DNA from: Otis tarda
Taxonomy: Eukaryota; Chordata; Aves; Otidiformes; Otididae
Direction of reading: 5' to 3'
NCBI GenBank assembly: GCA_026413225.1
Contig: CM048552.1
Span: 194,445,553 to 194,509,552 of the forward strand
DNA: 64,000 nt
Part shown: one piece after another, positions 36,001-49,726 of the stretch
Layout of the letters: each line of letters starts with the position of its first letter
Numbering within the stretch: the first letter of the stretch is position 1
Made by a program: the position numbers and the translations under genes
The notes under the pieces: model-generated
The model's input: only the letters and a program-made list of their open reading frames with translations
Told to the model about the DNA's origin: nothing
Database searches by the model: none

Positions 36001-39000
36001 AATGGCAGGGCATTCTTTATCTGACAACAAAAGGCATTTTAATATACCAGAACACCATCTTCGCACCAGTGGCATAGCCAAGATGGTTTCATCTTTATTT
36101 TTTATCATGATGTATGGGATTTAAATGATGCTTGACAGAGAGCCTGTGTAAATATGTTTTTAAGATGCATCAAGTTTGCCATCATCGTCTTTTTGAGCTG
36201 TCAGGCTCTGATGATTTCCAGGACAGGGATCATCAGACTCCAAATCATTCAGCTTACAAGGGGAATGCAGGGGATGTGGCAAGCTGGGGTGGGAGAGAGC
36301 TCTTGCAACTCCAGTTTCAGGCATTAGGCAGGTCTAATGGGCAGTGAGAGGACTCCAAAATCTCAAACTAACCGAAGGATTCTCCTCACTCCCCTGGATA
36401 GTCTTACTCTTTCACCTTCTCGAGAGGGGTGCCAAAGAGGGAGGCTAGTGTTCAGGAAGGCTTCAGGTTCCCCCCTTCTCTCATAGGTGCTATCTGTTGC
36501 TGCAGCCTCCGGTTCCCGTTCAGCTTTTTCCAAGAGCTGGTCTTTCTCAGTGCTGCAGCTGGCGATGCAGTGCAAGGACATCCATGGAAACTACTGTTAG
36601 CCAAACTGTGCATCTCCAAGGGCATCAGGCAGCAGAAGGAAGCATTTTCCGTTTGCCAGTTTAACCTGACAAAAGAATATTTCCTTCCTGACATCGAAGC
36701 AGATCAGACAGACCCACTGCTCTTGAGAGGGAAGCGAGGGCAAGCATCCTCTTCGCTCCCACTGCACAAGGGGCAGAGAAGACTGTCGGAGAGGAGGGGC
36801 TGGTCCCTGCACAACCACTGGACTCTCCCTTGGTCCCATTACTCTGCAGTTACGGTTGAGTTCACTGCCTGGCAAGGTAGGATATGCCACACTGAGCCAG
36901 GGCCACACAGCAGCAGCTCATCTCTCCCGTAGTGCTTTGGTTCCTGCTGCAGCCTAGTTTCTTGTTGAAATGGGCTTCAGGATTTATTGTCAGTGCTATA
37001 TTCCCAATCCCTTCAGCTGCTCTCTGTGAGAACCAATAAAGCAGATCTGGGTTTTTCTTGTGCTGTTTTTTCAATGAAACAGCCTGTTTTCAGTCCGTGG
37101 AGTTCTCTATGCTGAGGTTGGTTTTGACAGGTTTTTTTTTGCCTTCTAGGAAGAAGTCACAGAAAAATGTCATGATCCGTAATGCTTGGTCCATTTCATT
37201 CATCATGCTCTTTCTGGACAGTGGTTTTTTGCCTTCTGTCCAGCCACAGCTTTTGCACAGCCTTTACAGAAACAGTCAGCCTTGCCAAAAGATGAGTCTG
37301 GTCTGAGATCTGCAAACTGTGCAGATAGGAGTATGACCCACAGCAGCTTTTTGGTTTCCAGCTTGTATCAATTCAGTGTTTTCTTTGCATTTACACTTAA
37401 TTTGTCGTACCAGGGAATGTTGTATTCTCCTTCAGAGATGAGGTAAAGCAGTCATCAGAGCCCAGGAGTTTCCCTTATTCTCTCTGTAGCGTTTTTCTGC
37501 TTTTACTTGATTCTATTAGAGGCTGTTTTAATAAGCACTCATTAAACGTACGCATCTCTCTCCAGAGATCTAAGCAGTGGAATCTCCATCATTTCCGCTG
37601 CTTCACAAAATGATGCAGCGCTTTGTTTTAGTCAAGTTAAAAACAGAACAAAATGCTGCTCTGTGTCCGTTTGAATCCTCTCACCTTCAGCAGTAATTTG
37701 CAGAAAGACTGTTGCATTTTCCTCTGCTTAGAAGTTATTTTTACACCATTTAAATGACAGCTTAATCATATGATAAAGGACTTCCCCAAGCACAGGTCTT
37801 TCCCATGTGTCAAAACATCAGTGGATTCCATATTTAACATCAGACACAGCTGTGCTGCAGCCGTAGGTGAAGTTTCCCCTGTGAATAGCGTGTGTGATAT
37901 TCTATCACCACAGAGAGCGTTTCCTTTTGGAAAGATGTTCTGAGACAAAAGTTGGCAGGGCTCTGACCCCCGCAGTGGAAGTCAGCAGGAAAAATCCTGA
38001 ACAGCAGTACCTGTAAAGATGCCAGTTTACACTGAAAGGTAGGGCCATATATAGAATAATTCAGGCCATTTATGATGAAAGTAGCTGTATTATTTTCAAA
38101 GACACAGAAGCCTTGGCAAACACACGTAAAGTGCTTCACAGCAGATGGCAATGTGAGCAGAACAGGGTCATCTCAAGCATGCAGCAAATTCAAATGTCTG
38201 CTGCTCTTCCTTCTTGCTTCCCTGTGTAAGTGCTTGCTATGGGAATGTGGCAGATAGGACTAGTGCTGTCACTGTGCATTTGCAGATTAATGCCTAACAG
38301 AAATTATTACAATTAATTTAACATCTGCTTTAAAGTTTTGAACGATTTCCACTCCTGAAAAAAAAAGCTAGGTTTCGTCACATTACCTGTAAGTCTTCCT
38401 GTCAATATGTGCACCACCGCAGAGCAGCTGCAATGCTCAACAGAGAATTACCACATTGTCGAGCTTACAGTGTGAACCGGGCTGGCATCAGCCTTCTGGT
38501 GATGCAGAGGCAAGTATCAGTGTAAAAACGAGCCAGTAACTTGAAGGGCTTCTGGTAACAGGGTAGAGGAAAGGTACGGATACTTCACGGACACTGTGTG
38601 CCACTTCCCCTTGTGTGCTGTAGCCATGTTTCCAGTCTGAACCAGTGAAAATCCAAGGGGAGACACAGGAACTGGGAGTTTCTGGTCAGTGGATCAGGTT
38701 AAAAGCTGTAAGAAGCTTACAGTTTACTTGACCCATTAAAAGCTAAAAAAAGCCTTGTCTCCAATAGGGTTTTACCAGATGCTTGCTAAGGTGGATGAAT
38801 AAGGGCTCCTTTTTTTCCTTATGAAGCCAGAGCCCAAGAGGTATTTTGCAATCAGCATCAATTGGCTCAACTGCAGCAGAGGTACTATTTCCTGCAGAAA
38901 GGTCACAGGCCATTTGCAGCTTTCTGAGTCAAAACCAATCCTTAAAGCTCCATCTAAAAACCACCTAGCAGCTGTGTAAAGCACTGTAATTGCCCTTGGG

Positions 39001-39794
39001 CTGCAGCAGTTGACTTCAAGAGCCAGAACGAGAAACAAAATCCTGCCCAGGAGAGACTACAGGTTTGTTACTAATGGTAAAAACAGAGGAAATGTGTAGG
39101 TAGAAGAGCAGGGCTGTACCTTACGTGCACACTATCATGGCTAGGATATGGTATTTCAGAAATAAATGAGTTGATGAGATGGAGCATGTCTTCTGTGAGA
39201 GCCTGTCTTCTCTACAGTGAATATTACGAAAGAATTCGGGAAGCAACCTGGAAACTTGTTGGTAGCTGTGCTTTTCCTCTGGTTCACCATCAGGAGCAAC
39301 AGAGGTCTGGGTAACTGGTGAGGTATGGAGATGACATCTGAGATGCCTGTGAGGTGAGATGGGAAGCCAGCAGGGCAGCTGAGAGGGACCCAGCTTGAAC
39401 CAGCTTGGAGGAAAGGATTTTAGTCTTGATGCCTGAGCTTTGAGCTGGAGGGAGGGCAGAGAGATGGTGAGAGAGGGGCACAGTCCTGCAGGTACTGGTA
39501 GTCCAACCCAACATCCTACCAGTGTATAAAATCAAATTTAGCAGATGAGATTAATAGAGAGGAACTGATGGGAAGCTTTGACATTTATATAAAATGTTTA
39601 GACATCTGTGCTTTATCCTCCACAGGCTTGGTAACACCCGAATTGTCATCAAGATAACTGAGATGAGGCTGCTCAACAACTCAACATCACCTTGTACTGC
39701 ATTTTGATATTAAGGGATTTGCTTTGTAAACACACACCCATGTGGGAAGGAAACAGTACAGGTCAGTCATAGGTGGTTCCACAACAGCCAGTGA

Positions 39795-40174
39795 GGAAAC
39801 ACTGAGGGAGCTTTGCTCATTCAGCCTGGAGAAGAAATGACTTAAGGGGACCTAACTGTGCCTACAGGGAGGTTATCAAGAAGACGGGTCCAGGGTCTTC
39901 ACAGTGGTGCACAGTGAGAGGATGAGAGACAACAGGCATAAGCAAAACAGGAGAGGTTGAGATAGAGTATAAGGAGAAACTATTTCCCCATCAGGACAGC
40001 CAGACAGTGGCACAGGTTACCCAGAAAAGTTGTACAGTCTCTCCTTGGAGGTTTTCAAGACTCAACTGGACAAAGCCGTGAGCAACCTAGTCTGACTCTG
40101 CTTGGGGCCACAGGTTGGACTAAAGACCTCTTGAGGTCACTTCCAACCTGAATTATCCTATGGTCCTATGGTCC
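39795..40174 (+). mobile_element. CR1 3'-end copy, sense, about 380 bp
   Basis: The order 'ctcattcagcctggagaaga', 'ccatcaggacagccagacag', 'cacaggttacccagaaaagt', 'aggttggactaaagacctct' and 'tatcctatggtcctatggtc' follows a CR1 3' UTR and tail. The octamers have drifted to CCTATGGT. It lies 150 bases before a CR1 copy in the opposite direction. Confidence 0.88.
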
Positions 40175-40326
40175 ACATGGTGAATGAGACACATCTGTGG
40201 GTATCCAACCATCTTACCCATCAGTCTGTGACAGGCAGACTGGAGGGTTTACAATTTGGGGTGGGTTTTTTTTTTTTCTGGGGTGTGCGCTTGTCGTCTG
40301 GACAGTCCTAACACTGGGTCACAGAG

Positions 40327-41970
40327 TCATAGAATCACAGAATAGTTTGGGCTGGAAGGGACCTTTAAAGGTCATCTAGTCCAATCCCCCTGCAAGGAGC
40401 AGGGACATCTCCAACCAGATCAGGTTGCTCAGAGCCCCCTCCAGCCTGGCCTTGAATGTTTCCAGGGGTGGGGCATCCACCACCTCTCTGGGCAACCTGT
40501 GCTGTTTTTTTTTTCCAGAAATTTTTTCCTTATGAGTCTACCTCCCTCTATTTTAAAACAATTACTTCTTATTCTATCACAATAGGCCCTGCTGAAGAGT
40601 TTCTCCCTGTCTTTCCTGTAGGCCCCCTTTAGGTACTAAACGATCACAATAAGGTCTCTCTGGAGCCTCCTCTTCTCCAGGTTGAACAGTTCCAACTCAC
40701 TCAGCCTGTCCTCATAGGAGAGGTGCTCCAGCCCTCTTATCATTTTTGTGGCCCTCCTCTGGCCTCTTTCTAACCAGTCCACGTCCTTCTTATGTTGGGG
40801 GCTCCGGAGCTGGATGCAGTACTCCAGGTGGGGTCTCACCAGAGCAGAGTAGAGGGGCAGAATCACCTCCCTCGACCTGCTGGCCACGCTTCTTTTGATG
40901 CAGCCCAGGATGTGGTTGGCTCATGTCCAGCCTTTCATCCACCAGTACCCCCAAGTCTTTCTCGGCAGGGCTGTACTCAATCCCTTTATCCCCCAACCAG
41001 TATTGATACTGAGGGGTTGCCCTGACCCAGATGCAGGACCTTGCACTTAGTCTTACTGAACCTCATGATGTTTGCATGGATCCACTTCTCAAGTTTGACC
41101 AGGTCCCTCTGGATGGCATCCCATCCTTCAGGTGTGTTGACTGCACTACTCAGCTTAGTGTCGTCGGCGAACTTGCTGAGGGTGTACTCGATCCCACGGT
41201 CTATGTCCTTGATTAAGATATTAAACAGTACTGTCCCAGTATGGACCCTTGAGGGACTCCCCTTGTCACCGACCTCCATCTGGACATTGAGCTGTTGACC
41301 ACTACCCTCTGGATGCAACCACCCAACCAATTCCTCACCCATCAAATCCATATCTCTCCAATTTAGAGAGAAGGATGTTGTGGGGGACCATGTCAAAGGC
41401 ATTACAGAAGTCCAGGTAGACAACATCCATAGCTCTTCCCTTGTCCACTGATGTAGTGGCTCCATCACAGAAGGCCACCAGGTTGGTCAGACAGGACTTT
41501 CCCTTGGTGAAGCTGCGCTGGCTGTCTCAAACCACCTCCCTGTCCTCCATGTGCCTCAGCATAGCTTCTAGGAGGATCTGTTCCATGATCTTCCCAGCCA
41601 CAGAGGTGAGGCTGACAGGTCAGTAGTTTCCAGGATTCTCCTGGGACTTACATATATTCAGGTTCCTCAGGTGGTCACAAACCCGATCTTCTCTTACAGT
41701 GGGAGGGACTTTACTCCCCCAGTCCCTGTCTTGCAGTCCATCCACTCAAGTGGTGTGGGACGAGGGGTTCCCAGTGACGACTGAGGCAAAAGTGTTGTTG
41801 GGTACCTCAGCCTTCTCCTTATCCATTGTTACCAGTTTACCAGTCTTGCTTATTGGAGGAGTATACTTCCTTTTCTGGCCTACATACTTGTAGAAGCCCT
41901 TCTTATTCCTTGTGTCCCTTGCCAAGCTCAGCTCCAGCTGTACCTCGGTCTTCCTGACCCCATGCCTTCA
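40327..41970 (-). mobile_element. Long 5'-truncated CR1 LINE, antisense, about 1.64 kb
   Basis: The copy begins with the antisense tail (agaatcacagaatagtttgg). It then contains the end of ORF2 ([31 protein letters not shown]) and the reverse-transcriptase core upstream to about 41,970, near the FYKYVG-like segment. CR1 is a non-LTR retrotransposon that copies itself by target-primed reverse transcription. This copy lacks ORF1, the endonuclease and much of the RT, and carries frame changes, so it is inactive. It is the longest mobile element in the window. Confidence 0.93.
40636..41530 (-). pseudogene. Decayed CR1 ORF2 reverse-transcriptase segment
   Basis: Minus-strand frames give, in N- to C-terminal order, [14 protein letters not shown]-like residues (near 41,500), a catalytic-box FADDTKL (near 41,150), [37 protein letters not shown] (near 40,930) and RPHLEY...[14 protein letters not shown] (to about 40,700). 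The pieces sit in different frames, with a shift around 40,890-40,990, so no continuous protein remains. It is a relic within the CR1 copy, not a host gene. Confidence 0.88.
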
Positions 41971-44483
41971 CAACAGGTCAAATCTGTGCATCCATGTTCA
42001 AAGGAGAATACACTTTGGGAACACTCCAAGCCAGGAACCTCAGACCACGTCTTCATAAGCTGAGTCTGTGAATGAGAGTTGTCACACATGGGAGCTGGGA
42101 GGTGATCTTGTCTTTTTGTTTTGTGCAGCTGAGGTAAGACGAGTCCCAAATATTGGTACAGCCTCCACAGATTATGTACTCCATTGTCCTCCTCTACCTT
42201 TTGGCGTCAGCTGCCTTAAACAGTAACAAATAACTTCAGTGCCTACATTTTGGGGGCGACCAGAGAAAGGATGGGCCCCTAGCCATTTTTTCCACTTTTT
42301 ATATAATGCTTTTTCATAATTTTAATCTCCCATTATTTACAACACTGAGTGCACACAAAAGGTAATATGAAAACTTGCAATTTTTAAACCAGGACAATAC
42401 AAAATTATCTGCCTTGGGGTATGAGCTTTGTAAATAAAATTAATTAAAATTAGACCGAGCTCTGCCTTGGTCCACAATTTACGTCATATCAGAGACAGAA
42501 ATAGCGTTTAAAAGAAAAAGTTAACACTCACATGTTGGTCTCCTCAATAGACAGACCAGAACAGGCAGAAAGACCAGAGTTATGGCATCAGGCACCATTA
42601 GCATTTGGATTCTGAGTGGGAAAAATCTCCCAACACCATTAAAAGCATATCCTTTGTGAAACCAAGTGACTCACGGTCGCTCAGCTCCAGCCCAAGTTGT
42701 AGTTGTATTTTAAGTCCTCAAGGCCAGATCATCTGAAAGAGTTAAGGCAGGACTTTGTGTGTGGGGTACCTGGCACAACATACGTTGGTCCTCACTCTAG
42801 AATCATAGATAACCTATGCTTAATACAAATAAAAAAAATATAAAGACCAATCGCAATTATCTGTCCACCATCGTTTGTTTTGGTACTTGAAATAATCTGG
42901 GGGTATCAGCCTAGTTGGTAGTGACTGACCCATAGCTGCTCTGACATTTGGTTCTTTTATTCAGGTGCCAGACTGGAAAAGAACTGAAAGCACGTAAGTA
43001 ACTTAAAGACATTCTGTCCTCCCTAGGACTGAGGCACACGGGGAAGCTTGCACAATTTCTGGATGGAGTGAGCCTTCCAGTCTCCAGGCCTACCAACATG
43101 ACATATTCAAAAACACTGAAGTCACAGAAAAAAAAAAAAAGGAAAAAAATCCTGCCACTGCCAGCATTACCAATCAAGTGCTAATGTTTATGAAATGAAA
43201 ATTTTCTATGGCAGCTGGTATTTTGCTAAACTAATATATATTCCTTGATACTATTTTCCATATTACCTCTGGCATTATCTCTCTAAATATAATACAATTT
43301 TACTGTGATAATAAAATAACATACTACAAATCCACAACTTATAGAAATTCCTGTTCCCTGCTCTAGCTTGACAATGGAGCAAACTGCCTAAGTGAAGTAA
43401 CAGCTCGTTTGTCACTGTCCCAGATGGCTGTGTAAACCACTTGCTCAAACTGCTTTTCTATCTGGTCTTAGGTTTTTGTCCTGTTGGAAAGTTTTGTTGA
43501 AAGCCTTGAATCTGCAACAAGAAATTGTTCCTGACTTCTATCACACACATTTTTTAAAAAAATGTTCACACTCAAAAATATCTGCTGGAAATCTCCACCT
43601 AAGCCTCCTGGACTCATTACAACAGGTCCACCACCACACCGCCCAGCCAAAACCTGTTCACCTAGCGGCTTCTGTTAGACTGCGAGAAAAACATTTTCCC
43701 AGTTCTTTTGCAGTCAGTCACTGGAAACCCTGAGCACTAACTCCTGAACAACATTTTGGCCCACCTTGAAAAACAACAGAAGTTGCTCCACACCAAACTC
43801 TCAGCATCTTGCCCTTGGAGGGGTGTAAGGCTGCCAGTGAGGTTCATCACCCAACCTGGGGCTGAGGGAGGATGCAACTGTGCCAGATTTCACCTTGAAA
43901 GAAAAACATTCTTTCATAACTTTTCATGTAGAAAAGGAAAAACCACACACACAAAACAGTGTAAAAAATGTCCCCTCAGCCATTGAAACCTGCGCTCTGT
44001 GACCTGGGCTACTTTACTGGCCACCAAACCCCTTTTGCTTTGGGTAGGAGGGAAGTCCCCAGGAGGATGCAGAAAGCAAGACTCAGAGCAGGGGTGTGCT
44101 CACAGCGCTCCCCAAACACTCGTGGAAATGAAAGCGTCTGGAGAGTGCCAGCCACGTGGAGTGTGTTTCACAACCCCAAAAAGGCTTGGTGTAGAGCCAA
44201 TGGAGACCAACATCAGCTGTACCAGGAGTAGCAGCACACACACATTTACATCCATCCATAAGTGACGCCCATCTGTCACCACTCTGCTCCCTAACAGAAA
44301 GTGGAGTGGACAAACAAGCGAGGTGCAGCAGCTAAGGAGGAGCTCCTGGGGGAGCCTGCTTAGCACTGGTGTTTCCACAAGCGGTGCCTACACAACAAAA
44401 TGAAGTATCATGTACACACACCCAGCAAAACTGCATACACACTAGCTGTGTAGTGTACCTGCCACCTACCTCTGATAGATCAT
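41971..44483. other. Intergenic DNA between CR1 copies
   Basis: AT-rich DNA with an A13 run at about 43,127. I see no gene, RNA or further repeat family. Confidence 0.55.
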
Positions 44484-44810
44484 GAATCATAGAATCATAG
44501 AATCTTTAAGGTTGGAAAAGACCTCCAAGATCATCAAGTCCAGCCATCAACCTAACACCACCATGTCCACTAAACCACCTCCTGAAATGCCACATCTACA
44601 TTTTCTTGAATGCCTCCAGGGATGGTGACTCCACCACTTCCCTGGGCAGCCTGTTCCAGTGCTTGGCCACTCTTTCAGTAAAGAAGTGTTTCCTAATATC
44701 CAATCTAAACCTCCCCTGCTGCAACTTGAGGCTATTTCCTCTCATCCTATCACTAGTTACTTGGGAGAAGACACCAACACCCATCTCCCTACAACCTCCT
44801 TTCAGGTAGT
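44484..44810 (-). mobile_element. CR1 3'-end copy of a different subfamily, antisense
   Basis: Starts 'aatcatagaatcatagaatc' and 'ttggaaaagacctccaagat', then 'caccaccatgtccactaaac' and 'tcaagtccagccatcaacct'. These distinguish it from the 'cctgcaaggagcagg' copies elsewhere in the window. It ends near 'acaacctcctttcaggtag'. Confidence 0.93.
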
Positions 44811-47800
44811 TTAAGCTAATTCACCCTGCCAAGAAGCTGATCTTAGGATGCGCCAGAGCATATTCCCACCTGGCAGACAAGGAAACCGAAACAGACCGAA
44901 AGAGGAAGATTTGTCTTTAAGAGCACAGCTCCCAGGAGAGCAGGGCTTTTCCTCAGCTCTATAGCAGCAGTAAAAAGGAATTACAGAAACTACATTACTA
45001 AAATTATCTTAGGCGCATGCATATTCATGCAAGAATTAGGAAAATATTAAAACCAGAGTGCTAGTATCAGTGCTGTCTCACCTAAAAGATTTGCCTACCA
45101 GGAGGGACATACTGTTGGTGTAACTCTCTCTCTCAAGCAGCCGAGCACGGGGGCTGAAGGGCACCGCAGCGGCAGTGAGGAGGTCCTGGCACGAGCGGCA
45201 GGGCAGAGGAGCCCCTTTCCCACAGCCTGGGAGGGCTGTGCAGGACAAGCTGCGGTGCCACCTCTGTTTTGTCCTGGTTTTCTCTTCGTTCCCCATTCTA
45301 GCAGGTCTCCTCTTCCCTGTTTCTACTTCCTCTCCGCCACCTGCTAGCATAGTTCAAGAATTAGCAGGAGATGCTTTTTGGCCTCCTTGACATTACATTT
45401 AATTAGCAGGCACTCTCCTTTGCTCTGCTTTTGCTCTCCTGCCTGGCAGAGTAATTTGCATTTCACAGGCAATTCTTGGGCCTTGTTGAGCATCTTCTAC
45501 CTGAAGTGTGCAGCGCAGAGAATCACGCTGAACGCCTTGGCAGCGGCAGCTGTGGCACAGCCAGAGCCAACAGCTGAAGGAACATCTGGAGAATCTACAG
45601 GATGGTTAAAACTAAGGAAAAATACAGAACATGCAGTAGGCCTGGTCAGTGCAGACACAGAGAGCATCATGACTATGCGGCACACGGAGAGCAAACCAAA
45701 GCCCTGAAGCCCTCTCCAACATAAAGCAGTAAGAATTTTACGGCAGTTGTGCCATCTCCACCCTTTTTTCACAGTTACGTCTGTGCCTGAAGCCCCACAT
45801 GACAGAGAACGTGGTTCTCGAATCCCCACCTCCCCTTTGAGTGGCGCAGCAGCGTGGCAGAGGTTTGGTTTCCAAGCTCCTTTGTTGTCAGACTTTTCCC
45901 ATGCTGCTTCTCAGAGTGACAGCTCCTACCAGATGCTGTGCTGAGTCACTTTTTTGGCTTTGGTGAGTATTTTTATCCTAATGCCAAAACAAATCATCTG
46001 CTTTCAGAGACCTGATAGCTTTGCAATGCCATGCCCCTTACCAGCAAGTCAATAACACAGCAACTGTTAGGTCCTCTATAATAGTACAGATTACGTCATA
46101 CCGTTTCAGGTTGCTCTTGACTGCACTTTTGTCCATGCCTGCTTTTCAGCCATGCTTCCATGGCTGAAACTTCCAACCTTCAGTTGTTACAAGTGAGATT
46201 TCCAACTTGTGATGTACACAAGCTTTTCTTCAGGTCCACTCTGAAATTGATCTTGAATTACTAAAATTACTGGTGGGCCAGGAAGAATCCGTACGTTGCT
46301 CTGGATGTGCCAAAAACCATCCTTTGTGGTGGGCACGTACACATGTTCACGCGGGGCCCAGCACAGGGCAGCCTCTCATCAAAGAAAGTGGATCTTCACT
46401 AGAAGTGAATGAAAATGCAGCGAAGCATGTATACATCAAATCCTAAAAAAGATTCATTGTTGGGAAGGTAGTTTAGGAACAGAATGATGAAAAGAAGCTT
46501 GTCTGCTGTATTTTTTGCCACCTGTTCACATGAGGGTTTTTTTGGTCTAGTTCACTTCAAGAAACTGCAGTCGTCTGGCAGAGCTGAAACGCAAATACAA
46601 ATTAAAATGTCAGCCCTGGAATTTGTTTTGGCTAGAGATCTGCAGAGATAGGAAGATACGATAATTGTACAATTTGCAGACTTCAGGTACTTCAATAGGA
46701 TTATCTGTGGATAAAACGAAGTAAATTGCCTTGAAAGAAATAATTCATTGAAATTAATTAAATGGGCTGCATCTTAAAAAAAAAAAGTAGTATCAGAATC
46801 TGCTCTCTTTTCTATAAAACATCAATCTGTTTAATGGAATTTGCAGTATCTAAAGCTTTCTTCCATATTTTATTTGTCTAGATAGGGCACAACCAAAGAA
46901 ATCAAATTACTCCCCTATGACAGCATAAGAAATAAGGAATGCAAAGCAGATACAGGCTTGAAATGCTGCAGTTAGAGGCAGTTTTACAGGAGAAAGAGCC
47001 TGTCTATACATTTATCAGCTGTACACACAAAAGCTGCTTTACAGAAGGTTATTAACCAAGATGGCTCAACTCTTTAATGTCTATTCTCCAAGAAATTCTG
47101 AGAAAATTTTTTCCTAGAAAAGTCACAGTTTTGAATAATTCAGTTGGAAACCATTATACATACTCTGAAAAAGGTAATTTTTCAAGCTATTAAAGCAGCC
47201 CACCTGAAAAGCCTTCCAAAATTTCACCATGCACCCAGCACTACCATCCCAAGGGCAAGTCCAGCTGGGCTCTCAACGTTCTTTATAACATAAGCGAGGG
47301 GACAACACACAGCAACCCATGGCAAACTTCAATTATAGAAAGAGATGGAAACATGGGCTCTGCCTCTGGTTCCCAAGGCCTTTCCCAGCAGTAGAAGGGC
47401 TCTGGGGTTCCACTTCAAGGCATGACAACATGTCTAGGAGGCACAGACACCCTTGCCCGTTTCCCTCACACACTTTTCCTTTGCCTACCTTCTCCAAAGC
47501 ATGCTTGCCCCACTTGCAGCTTGTCCTTTAGTTGACTCTACCAGGTTTCTCTGCTTTTTGTACTGGCAATCCCAGCTCCATCCTTTCAAACTCCTCAGAG
47601 CCCTCCATTCCTAGCTGTAGCCCCCGTGCCTAGCTGTTCCCCATCCCTACTTGGGCAACCAACCCTGTTCTCCTCCCGCTCCCACAGTTTTGTCATCCTC
47701 CTTCCCCTACTTCAGTCCTCTCGCACCTGCTGCTTTTTCTTGCATCTTTGTAAGTTGACGTATAGCAGATTTGAGACAAACCGAGCTTGGTTGTACAAAG

Positions 47801-49599
47801 TTGATTAAATCCAGAGGAGGGAAAAGTGATGTAAAGAGTATGAATAAAGTTAATCTTGGACTAATGACTCTATTCATCGTACAGAAGAAGACAGAGCATC
47901 AGGGAGTGGAGGAGGAGAAATAGCACTGCAACTTGGAATTCCAGAAGCTGCAGAGATGCAGCCAGGGAGCCTCAGTACTCCAGCGCAGCACATTCACTGT
48001 GCTCTGCTCCTGTGAATCGCCATAAACTGCACAGCATGAGATTTTATGTACCAACTGTGGGCGTTCAGTCAATTTTAATTGTATTTCATGTTGTGACAAG
48101 CCTTTGGAAAGAGACATTGTTCTGATGGAAATGTTTTCTTTCATTGTCACCTTTCCCATCCATTCAGGATCAAAGCAAATTGTAGAAAAACAGAGCCTGA
48201 AGAACAGAACGGCTGAAACAGATTGTTGTGTGGCTCCTGTCAGCTGGAAGGAAACAAAAACAAAATCAAGTGGCAGCAATGCCTTTCCAAGACACGGTGC
48301 AGACAATACTGGGGTTGCCCTATGGGCAGACCCAGACCAGAATGAAGCTGGACTGGGAATCACACTGCACACCGTAGAAACACACTGGCAACAGGATCTT
48401 TGCTGAGATGGCTGGGTTTAATCTTAATCCACTCCCTGCTTGATACCATTACAGCATTAAATGGAGTCCGGTTTGGTCTACAGCAAATCTGTCTGCTCAT
48501 GGGTGGGCTTTGAATTCAGACAGTGCCAAAGCTCCTGTTCAGGTAACAGCGCTGCCCACCAGCTGCCCCTCAAATTCAGGTCAGACCGCAGGGAGCACCT
48601 TTTCTGCCTGTGTTTATACACCACTTGGCATTGCAAGTGTCTGGCCATGACCTCGAACACCAATAAAACAACAATGCCTGCAACACATTTCTTATTCTGA
48701 AAGAACAAAAACCCCATCTGGAAACTGCAGATACATCAGGTTTATTAAGAAGGGGAAAAAATGATCCTTTTAATACTATTAGTACTATTGGCTTGCAATC
48801 TCTTGATGCAGTTTAGATATTATGGAGTTTCAGATTTAATAATCCGCCCGCAGGATGATATAAAAGCCACTATTGATTTCCACTCCCTGTGAGCAGGCTT
48901 CATCTCTATGTAAATTAAAGATTCTATAACATCTTTCACAATATAGATTAGTTGTCATTCAAGCGTTGGCCTGTTCTCGCAGCAGCAGGCTGACTTATTG
49001 GCGAGTTCCCGACAGTAACGCACCTAATGAGAGCTGGTTAGGCCTTTGCGCACTAACACCTGCTCTACAGACACATCACCAAACATCCTATGGAAAATTT
49101 GGGATGGATTTCTTACCAGAGAAGGAGTGGTGCATACAGCAGGGCTGCAAAAAGCATCACTCACTGCACCGTCACTGTGCAGGGGAAGAACTATCCCCTT
49201 TCTTTTCACCAGAGGAGGGCAGGGGAGGATGCCAAAGTCTTCTGTCTACCAACTATTCAAATCCTTCAAATATTTGGAGAAGTTCCAGAAAAGAGAAAGA
49301 GAGGAAACAAAGCAGCAGCATAAATGCGCTAAGGTCTCCCACCCAACACCCTGGCTGCTTCTCCCCAGCAGTGCACCTGGGGAGCACGGGAGGTCGGTGC
49401 TGCCACCAGCTCTCCCCGTACCACAGCGAGGGTGCTCCCTCTGTGCTCTTCCCTTAGTGACCAGGAAACATTGGCTTCCTCTTCAGAGTGATGGTGTCAG
49501 CAGTGGGACCCACATCATCAGCCACCGCACTTCGGCTGGGGAAAGCTTAGTCCCATCTTGAAGATTCTTGTCACACACTGGAAAAATCTCTTACTGGAG
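44811..49599. other. Intergenic DNA between CR1 copies
   Basis: No supported gene. Open frames near 45.5, 48.0 and 49.0 kb overlap on both strands and show no domain. Confidence 0.55.
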
Positions 49600-49726
49600 G
49601 CACCAGGGACTGGATCAAGCCCCAAGGAGCTTGGTCTGGCCTCAGAGCTGACCGTGCTGTGAGTGGGACATCGGACCAGAGACCTCCTGAGGCCCCCTCC
49701 TGCCAGAATTATCCTGTGATCCTGTG
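49600..49726 (+). mobile_element. CR1 3' tail fragment, sense
   Basis: The ending 'ggaccagagacctcctgagg' and 'cagaattatcctgtgatcct' matches the closing region of CR1. The upstream part is diverged, so the start is approximate. Confidence 0.7.

Larger units (their letters stand above)
30018..39794. other. Intergenic DNA
   Basis: No gene or clear transposon was recognised in these 9.8 kb. Open frames at 31822-32232, 34584-34981 and 36429-36932 carry no recognisable domain and are not supported as genes. A short perfect hairpin lies at 35971-36000. Confidence 0.55.

Noticed and set aside
36429-36932. 167-codon plus-strand frame
   Set aside because: It overlaps opposite-strand frames of similar size, has no domain or homology I recognise, and sits in moderately GC-rich DNA where chance frames are longer.
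37570-37600. CR1-like word 'agtggaatctccatc'
   Set aside because: The match is about 15 bases, and neither flank continues as CR1.
49046-49561. 171-codon plus-strand frame
   Set aside because: Another plus-strand frame of 163 codons overlaps it almost fully; composition looks like random Ser/Pro-rich translation.
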